A stretch of DNA of 64,000 nucleotides from CBDBBY01 sp965203795 (lineage in GTDB: Bacteria > Pseudomonadota > Alphaproteobacteria > Rhodobacterales > Rhodobacteraceae): the NCBI GenBank assembly GCA_965203795.1, contig OZ241915.1, forward strand, positions 186,001 through 250,000, given 5' to 3'. The translations under genes were made by a program, and so were the position numbers. Positions within the stretch are counted from its first letter, which is position 1. Every line of letters begins with the position of its first letter. Below the pieces are notes generated by a model that saw only the letters and a list, made by a program, of their open reading frames with translations, searched no databases and had not been told where the DNA came from. Shown piece by piece: positions 58,612 through 64,000 of this stretch.

Positions 58612-59865
58612 ATGAGCGCAGCGCCGACACAGACGCGATCATTCACGATCGGCATGCTGCTCTACGACACCCGGTACCGGGCGCTGACCATCCAGGTCGT
58701 CGCGCTGGCCGGGTTCATGCTTCTTGCGGCCTGGCTCGTCGCCAACACCGTCCAGAACCTTGAGACCCTCGGAAAGGGGGTCAACCTCACGTTTCTGGGA
58801 CAAGCGGCAAGCTACGACATCAACCAGCGGCTGATCGAGTACACATCCCGCTCCACGCATCTGAGGGCGGCCTTCGTAGGCTTGCTGAACACGCTGCTGG
58901 TGGCCGTGCTCGGCTGCGCCTTGGCGACGGTGCTGGGTATCATCATCGGCGTGCTCCGGCTGTCGCGGAACTGGCTGGTCGCGCGCATGATGACGGTCTA
59001 CATTGAAGGGTTCCGGAATGTGCCGGTGCTTCTGTGGATCGTCTTCCTGATGGCGATCCTGATCGAAACGCTGCCAAAGCCCGCCGCCTTCCGTGGGGAC
59101 AATCCCGAAGCCACGATGGTGCTGGGCGAGTCGGTCGCCGTCACAAACCGCGGCGTCTACATTCCCGAACCGCTGTTCCACAGATCGCTGGGCGACATCG
59201 ACGTGTTCGGCGCGTTCTACGTGAGCATCGACCTGCTGGCGTTCCTCGCCGTGCTCGCTGCGGGAATCGCGGCCTCGATCGCGGTGAAGCGCCGGGCGGA
59301 CCGGATTCAGGCCGAGCAGGGAACCCGGCCGGCCACATGGCATCTGCGGACGGCGCTCGTGGTCCTGCCGCCGCTGATTCTGCTTCTTCTGCTGGGATTC
59401 CATCTCGGCAAGCCGGCGCTGAAAGGGTTCAATTTCTCCGGCGGCATCCACATGCGGAATTCCTTGATCGCGCTGTGGCTGGCGCTGTCGCTGTACACGG
59501 CGGCCTTCATCGCCGAAGTCGTGCGGGCCGGCATTCTGGCGGTCTCGAAAGGGCAGTCGGAAGCGGCATTCTCGCTCGGCCTGCGGCCGAGCCGGACGAT
59601 GAGCCTGATCATCCTTCCGCAGGCGCTCCGCATAATCATCCCGCCGCTGATTTCCCAGTTCCTGAACCTGACGAAGAACTCGTCGCTGGCCATCGCGGTC
59701 GGCTACATGGACCTGACGGGCACCCTCGGCGGCATCACCCTGAACCAGACGGGGCGGGAACTCGAATGCATCCTGCTGCTGATGCTGGTCTACCTCTCGA
59801 TTTCGCTGGGGATTTCGGCCTTCATGAACTGGTACAACGACCGCGTGAAGCTGAAGGAGCGCTGA
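58612..59865 (+). CDS. aapQ: General L-amino-acid ABC transporter permease AapQ
   Basis: 417-residue inner-membrane permease of the HisMQ family. Long hydrophobic helices alternate with a large insert (about residues 150-270) typical of AapQ. The EAA-like loop reads LGLRPSRTMSLIILPQALRI, and EGFRNVPVLLWIVFLMAIL marks the family region. The stop codon is adjacent to the aapM ATG. Confidence 0.93.
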   Translation: MSAAPTQTRSFTIGMLLYDTRYRALTIQVVALAGFMLLAAWLVANTVQNLETLGKGVNLTFLGQAASYDINQRLIEYTSRSTHLRAAFVGLLNTLLVAVLGCALATVLGIIIGVLRLSRNWLVARMMTVYIEGFRNVPVLLWIVFLMAILIETLPKPAAFRGDNPEATMVLGESVAVTNRGVYIPEPLFHRSLGDIDVFGAFYVSIDLLAFLAVLAAGIAASIAVKRRADRIQAEQGTRPATWHLRTALVVLPPLILLLLLGFHLGKPALKGFNFSGGIHMRNSLIALWLALSLYTAAFIAEVVRAGILAVSKGQSEAAFSLGLRPSRTMSLIILPQALRIIIPPLISQFLNLTKNSSLAIAVGYMDLTGTLGGITLNQTGRELECILLLMLVYLSISLGISAFMNWYNDRVKLKER

Positions 59866-61167
59866 ATGCCCCAGACCGCCTTCGCACGAACGGAAATCCT
59901 GGGACCGAAGCCGGCGCCCCGCGTCGAGGTCGGCGTGGTGGGCTGGGTCAGCAAGAACCTGTTCGGCGGCTGGCTGAACACGCTTCTGACCATAGTCTCG
60001 GTCTACCTGGTCGTCGCCGCGCTGGTCGCGGTCATACCTTGGATGATCCAGTCCTCCTGGACCGCGCAATCGCTCAACGAGTGCCGCGACCAGATAGCGC
60101 AGATGCACGGCGAGGGCGTCCACGGGGCATGCTGGGCCGTAATCAGGGAGCGGTACCTGCAGCTGTTCTACGGATTCTATCCGTCGGACGGCTATTGGAG
60201 GCCGAATCTGGCGCTGGTGCTGATGCTGGTGGCGCTGTCGCCGGTGCTGTTCACATCCGTGCCGCGGAAGCTGCTATGGTTTTCCGCCGTCTATCCGTTC
60301 CTTGCCTACTGGCTGCTCTGGGGCGGCTCGATCTGGTTCCCGGCATCGATCATCGGCGGCCTGGCTCTGGGATACGGGGTCCTGGTCGCGGCTGCGGGGC
60401 GGTTCGGATTCCTGGCCGGGTTCATCTGCGGCGCGCTCGCGACGCTGATATGGCTGTTCTACCTAGCAGGCCCCGTCGCCGGGGCCGTCCACCAGGTCGT
60501 TCCGATCGGCATTCAAGCGGTCGAAAGCGCGCGGTTCGGCGGCTTCATGCTGTCCACGACCATCGGCGTAACGGGCATCGCGTGCTCGCTGCCGCTGGGA
60601 ATCCTGCTTGCGCTGGGACGGAAGTCCGACCTGCTGATCGTGAAGTCGCTGTGCGTCGGCTTCATCGAGTTCATCAGGGGCGTCCCCCTCATCACGCTGC
60701 TGTTCGTCGCGTCGACGCTGCTGAACATTTTCCTGCCGCCGGGAACGAATTTCGATTTGATCCTCAGAGTCGTGATCATGGTCACGCTCTTTTCCGCGGC
60801 GTACATCGCGGAAGTCGTGCGGGGCGGCCTGGCGGGCCTTCCGACCGGCCAGTACGAGGCCGCCGATTCGCTCGGCCTGGACTACTGGCGCTCCATGCGA
60901 CTGGTGGTGCTGCCGCAGGCGCTGAAAATCTCAATCCCCGGCATCGTGTCCACGTTCATCGGGCTGTTCAAGGACACGACGCTGGTTTCCATCATCGGCC
61001 TGCTAGATCCGCTGGGCCTGACGAACACGATCCGCGCCGACGCCGCGTGGAACGGAGTGGTCTGGGAGCTCTACGCTTTCGTCGCGGCGCTGTTCTTCGT
61101 GTTCTGCTTCGCGATGTCCCGCTACTCGATGTACCTTGAACGAAAGCTGCAGACCGAGAACCGGTAG
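59866..61167 (+). CDS. aapM: General L-amino-acid ABC transporter permease AapM
   Basis: 433-residue permease paired with AapQ. FIEFIRGVPLITLLFVASTL and the coupling loop DSLGLDYWRSMRLVVLPQAL are family blocks, followed by IPGIVSTFIGLFKDTTLVSI. The N-terminal 200 residues hold extra helices, as in AapM. It starts one base after aapQ ends. Confidence 0.93.
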   Translation: MPQTAFARTEILGPKPAPRVEVGVVGWVSKNLFGGWLNTLLTIVSVYLVVAALVAVIPWMIQSSWTAQSLNECRDQIAQMHGEGVHGACWAVIRERYLQLFYGFYPSDGYWRPNLALVLMLVALSPVLFTSVPRKLLWFSAVYPFLAYWLLWGGSIWFPASIIGGLALGYGVLVAAAGRFGFLAGFICGALATLIWLFYLAGPVAGAVHQVVPIGIQAVESARFGGFMLSTTIGVTGIACSLPLGILLALGRKSDLLIVKSLCVGFIEFIRGVPLITLLFVASTLLNIFLPPGTNFDLILRVVIMVTLFSAAYIAEVVRGGLAGLPTGQYEAADSLGLDYWRSMRLVVLPQALKISIPGIVSTFIGLFKDTTLVSIIGLLDPLGLTNTIRADAAWNGVVWELYAFVAALFFVFCFAMSRYSMYLERKLQTENR

Positions 61168-61182
61168 CAGGGAGGCCAGGAC

Positions 61183-61956
61183 ATGCAGGATTCCGCGAGC
61201 GCGGCGCATCAGCCCGACGAGGAGATCGCCGTCGAAATCAGCAACATGAACAAGTGGTTCGGCGCGTTCCACGCGCTGCGCGACATCAACCTGACCGTTT
61301 ACGAGCGGGAGCGGATCGTCATCTGCGGCCCGTCCGGCTCCGGAAAGTCGACGCTGATCCGATGCATCAACCGGCTTGAGGAGCACCAGTCGGGCACGAT
61401 CGTCGTGGAAGGCACGGAGTTGACGTCCGACTTGAAGAACATCGACCGCATCAGATCCGAGGTCGGGATGTGCTTCCAGCACTTCAACCTGTTTCCGCAC
61501 CTAACCGTTCTCGATAACTGCACGCTCGCGCCGGTCTGGGTGCGGAAGATTCCCCGCGGCGAGGCGGAAGAGACGGCGATGCACTTCCTGGAGAAGGTCC
61601 GGATACCGGAGCAGGCCGCGAAATACCCCGGCCAGCTGTCGGGCGGGCAGCAGCAGCGCGTCGCGATCGCGAGATCGCTTTGCATGCGGCCCAGGATCAT
61701 GCTGTTCGACGAGCCCACTTCCGCGCTGGATCCGGAGATGATCAAGGAAGTGCTCGAGACCATGATCGAGCTGGCGGAGGACGGCATGACGATGCTTTGC
61801 GTGACCCACGAGATGGGGTTCGCGCGGCAGGTCGCCGACCGGGTGATATTCATGGACGAGGGCCAGATCGTCGAAGTCAACAAGCCCGACGAGTTCTTCG
61901 ACAATCCCAGGAACGACCGGACCAAGCTCTTCCTGAGCCAGATCCTGAACAACTGA
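61183..61956 (+). CDS. aapP: General L-amino-acid ABC transporter ATP-binding protein AapP
   Basis: 257 residues. Walker A GPSGSGKST, Q-loop CFQHFNLFPHLTV, signature LSGGQQQR, Walker B MLFDEPTSALDPEM and H-loop VTHEMGFARQVADRV. It completes the AapJQMP importer. GGGAGG lies 9 nt before the ATG. Last gene of the operon. Confidence 0.95.
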   Translation: MQDSASAAHQPDEEIAVEISNMNKWFGAFHALRDINLTVYERERIVICGPSGSGKSTLIRCINRLEEHQSGTIVVEGTELTSDLKNIDRIRSEVGMCFQHFNLFPHLTVLDNCTLAPVWVRKIPRGEAEETAMHFLEKVRIPEQAAKYPGQLSGGQQQRVAIARSLCMRPRIMLFDEPTSALDPEMIKEVLETMIELAEDGMTMLCVTHEMGFARQVADRVIFMDEGQIVEVNKPDEFFDNPRNDRTKLFLSQILNN

Positions 61957-61990
61957 GCGTCAGACGGCTCCGGCCGCGTTCAGGGGGCGG

Positions 61991-62491
61991 TCACTCCAGG
62001 TCCCGCGGAACCACGAAATCCACCAGCGTGCCCGTCCGGAACCGGGCGTCGCCCCAATCGTCGCAAGGCAGATCGCAGACGAGCGTCGCGGCCGTCGGGT
62101 AGCGGTGGAAGTCCGGATGGCCGGGCCGCTCGGCCAGAACCAGCGATGCGAATTCGGCGATTCCCGGATTGTGCGCAAGCAGCAGGGCCGGGGAGCCGGC
62201 CGCCTTGCGCAGGACCCGGAGCATGCCGTCCGGTCCGCAATGGTAGAGTTCGGGAAGGAAGCGCGCCTCGGCCTGCCCTTCGAGGCAAGCGGCGATCCCC
62301 TGCCAAGTCTCCCGGGTCCGCGTTGAAGTGGAGCTCAGCACTGCGCGGGGCTCGTGGCCCCCGCGCGCGAGCCACTTGCCGATCGCCTCGGACGCGCGCG
62401 CGCCTCTCGGCGCAAGCGGCCGGTCGTGGTCGTCCAGCCAGGGATCATTCCAGCTGGATTTAGCGTGCCTGACAACTATCAGTCTCAGCAT
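61991..62491 (-). CDS. SixA-like histidine phosphatase
   Basis: 166 residues of the histidine phosphatase superfamily. It starts MLRLIVVRHAKSSW with the catalytic RH(A) motif (R8-H9) and has the second conserved His in LLAHNPGIAEFASL. The short single-domain form resembles SixA, which removes phosphate from phosphohistidine in phosphotransfer proteins. The ATG at 62491 overlaps the upstream gene by 7 nt; a longer frame to 62572 adds a basic, non-family tail. The protein target is unknown. Confidence 0.82.
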   Translation of the reverse strand: MLRLIVVRHAKSSWNDPWLDDHDRPLAPRGARASEAIGKWLARGGHEPRAVLSSTSTRTRETWQGIAACLEGQAEARFLPELYHCGPDGMLRVLRKAAGSPALLLAHNPGIAEFASLVLAERPGHPDFHRYPTAATLVCDLPCDDWGDARFRTGTLVDFVVPRDLE

Positions 62492-63153
62492 GGGGCATGC
62501 GCGGCCACGAAGGCCTCTTGATGGAAACGCGACTGCGCGTGGCTTCGGGCGTGCCGCTTGCTGACCGGGCACGCCCTGCGCGCTTCGCAGCCTTTTTCAA
62601 GGCAGTTCCTGCCTTCGGGGCTTCCGACATGCGTCCTGCATCCGGACGCATCGTAGCCGGATTCATCCAGGACCCCTGCGGGACAGGCCGTCAAGCACGG
62701 GCGCCCCGCGCAGTCGTCGCACGGCCGCCGTCCGCGCGGGACCGGCAACTCCAGACGGTTCTTCAAGGCGAGCGCCCCACGGAACGAAACCATCAGCCCG
62801 GCTTCCTCGTGAACCAGGAACGCTATCGGCGACGTCCAGCAGCGGCCGGTGCGGAGCGCCCAGGCCGCGAACGGCCGGTAGGGCGGCCCGCCGAACGGGA
62901 ACAGCGCCGCCGCGTCGGATTTCCTCGCGATCGCCGAGATCACCCGCTTGGACCAGCGGTCAAGCGGGTGGGGACGGCCGTCGGCGAACTCGGCCGAGCT
63001 GGAGGCGTGCTTCCAGAAGCCGGGCTCCTTGGGTCCAAGAAGCGCGATCGTGCCCGTTCCCTCCGGCGCATCGTCGCCGGACTCCGGGTGGAATGCGCCC
63101 ATGATCTGCAGACGCTCGCTGTTCGCGGCGGCTTCGACCGCGCTGTAGATCAC
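62485..63153 (-). CDS. 4Fe-4S ferredoxin-like protein (QueG/radical-redox related C-terminus)
   Basis: 222 residues. The C-terminal half has eight cysteines: C145-x2-C148-x4-C153-x3-C157 followed by P, then C172, C184, C189 and C195-P. The first group is a 4Fe-4S ferredoxin pattern; a ferredoxin-like region of this type also occurs in epoxyqueuosine reductases, but this protein lacks their N-terminal cobalamin domain. The N-terminal part (HPESGDDAPEGTGTIALLGP, FWKHASSSAEFADGRPHPLD) is seen in uncharacterised alphaproteobacterial proteins. It overlaps argB by 4 nt and the phosphatase gene by 7 nt, so all three are probably co-translated. Function unknown. Confidence 0.7.
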   Translation of the reverse strand: MIYSAVEAAANSERLQIMGAFHPESGDDAPEGTGTIALLGPKEPGFWKHASSSAEFADGRPHPLDRWSKRVISAIARKSDAAALFPFGGPPYRPFAAWALRTGRCWTSPIAFLVHEEAGLMVSFRGALALKNRLELPVPRGRRPCDDCAGRPCLTACPAGVLDESGYDASGCRTHVGSPEGRNCLEKGCEARRACPVSKRHARSHAQSRFHQEAFVAAHAPC

Positions 63154-63998
63154 GACCCGCGCCGCCCGCGTCCGGCGCGGATGAGCGTTCCCACGCCGTG
63201 GTCGGTGAACAGCTCCAGCAGCACCGAGTTCGGCGCGGTGCCGTCGAGAATGACGGATGCGCGAACGCCGTTCTCCACAGCGGCGACCGCGGTTTCGGTC
63301 TTCGGGATCATGCCTTCCTTGATCACGCCCGAACCAACGAGTTCGCGGACCTTCTCCGGCGACAAGCTGGCAAGCAGCTCCCCGGATTCATCCAGTATGC
63401 CTCTGACGTCCGTCAGAAGCAGCAGCCGGTCCGCGTTCAACGCGGCGGCTATCGCTCCCGCGGCTGTGTCCCCGTTCACGTTCAAAGTGGCTCCGTCCCG
63501 GCCCGCCGCGACCGGCGCGACCACAGGAATGAAGTTGCCTGCGAACAGCGTCGTCAGAACGGACGGGTTGATTTCGGACGGAACGCCGACCTGCCCGAGA
63601 TCCTCCTCCGCCTTTTCGCAGACCATGAGCCTGGCGTCCTTCCCGGAAAGCCCGACGGCATGGCCGCCTTGGGCATTGACCGCCTGGACGATCCGCTTGT
63701 TGATCAGGCCGCAGAGAACCATCTCCACGACTTCCAGCGTTTTCTCGTCGGAAACCCGCCTTCCCTTGATGAAGGTCGATTCGATTCCGAGCTTGGCGAG
63801 AAGCTCGTTGATCATCGGGCCTCCGCCATGGACGACCACGGGATTCACGCCGACCTGCTTCATCAGGACGACGTCGCGGGCGAAGCCGGCGAGCGCCTTG
63901 GGCTTTCCCATGGCGTGGCCGCCGATTTTGATGACGACGCAGGCCCCGTCGTATCGCTGCAGATAAGGCAGCGCCTCGGATAGCGTTCGCGCGATCAT
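63150..63998 (-). CDS. argB: Acetylglutamate kinase
   Basis: 282 residues visible. It catalyses the second step of arginine biosynthesis. Family blocks are LSEALPYLQRYDG, VVIKIGGHAMG (phosphate-binding Lys), VVVHGGGPMIN, NVNGDTAAGAIAAALNADRL and KEGMIPKTETAVAAVENGV. Homologues usually have several more residues before SEALPY, so the true start may lie beyond the window edge. The IKIGGHAM form has Ile where many have Tyr. Confidence 0.93.
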   Translation of the reverse strand: MIARTLSEALPYLQRYDGACVVIKIGGHAMGKPKALAGFARDVVLMKQVGVNPVVVHGGGPMINELLAKLGIESTFIKGRRVSDEKTLEVVEMVLCGLINKRIVQAVNAQGGHAVGLSGKDARLMVCEKAEEDLGQVGVPSEINPSVLTTLFAGNFIPVVAPVAAGRDGATLNVNGDTAAGAIAAALNADRLLLLTDVRGILDESGELLASLSPEKVRELVGSGVIKEGMIPKTETAVAAVENGVRASVILDGTAPNSVLLELFTDHGVGTLIRAGRGRRGS

Positions 63999-64000
63999 GA

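Overview
The window is a high-GC chromosomal segment from an alphaproteobacterium. The evidence is an ATP12-type F1-ATPase assembly chaperone (known from alphaproteobacteria and mitochondria), a four-gene general amino-acid ABC transporter of the AapJQMP type, an RpoB of about 1381 residues, and the alphaproteobacterial gene order of the ribosomal operons. I cannot resolve the order or genus. GTG and TTG starts are frequent.

Layout. 1-1259 (minus) is the end of a tripartite tricarboxylate transporter locus (tctC, partial tctB). 1812-10111 (plus) is a sugar operon: a periplasmic binding protein, a GH32 beta-fructosidase, a class II aldolase, a PfkB kinase, a FrcK-like P-loop kinase, a ROK regulator, and the ATPase and permease of a Frc-type ABC importer. 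It looks like a self-contained route for importing fructose or a short fructoside, cleaving it, phosphorylating it and splitting it to trioses. A perfect 18-bp palindrome before the first gene is the best candidate for the ROK operator.

10112-20047 is an accessory island: an HNH nuclease, an IS21 istB scar, an AAA ATPase with a DUF4143-type C-terminus, a striking composite tandem repeat (1160-bp unit, about 2.7 identical copies, 13207-16342) and a single-chain MmeI-like restriction-modification enzyme. The repeat is the least explained object in the window. Each full unit contains five copies of a 30-nt stem-loop core in a nested 145/292-bp arrangement.

20048-47971 is the core information-processing cluster: secE, nusG, rplKAJL, rpoBC, rpsLG, fusA, tuf, then the S10 and spc operons through secY and adk. 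The rest of the ribosomal cluster (rpsM, rpsK, rpoA, rplQ at 51315-53706) is separated from adk by two unrelated genes, a GMP reductase on the minus strand and an AAA ATPase on the plus strand. Leader and intercistronic hairpins mark likely control points in front of nusG, rplJ, rpoB, rpsL and rpsJ.

53781-57305 carries rarA, crcB/fluC, an RluC-family pseudouridine synthase and the ATP12 chaperone in a tightly packed run. 57465-61956 is aapJQMP, with two strong hairpins between aapJ and aapQ. 61991-63998 (minus) is argB, a cysteine-rich 4Fe-4S-type protein and a SixA-like phosphatase. I found no rRNA, tRNA or CRISPR array.
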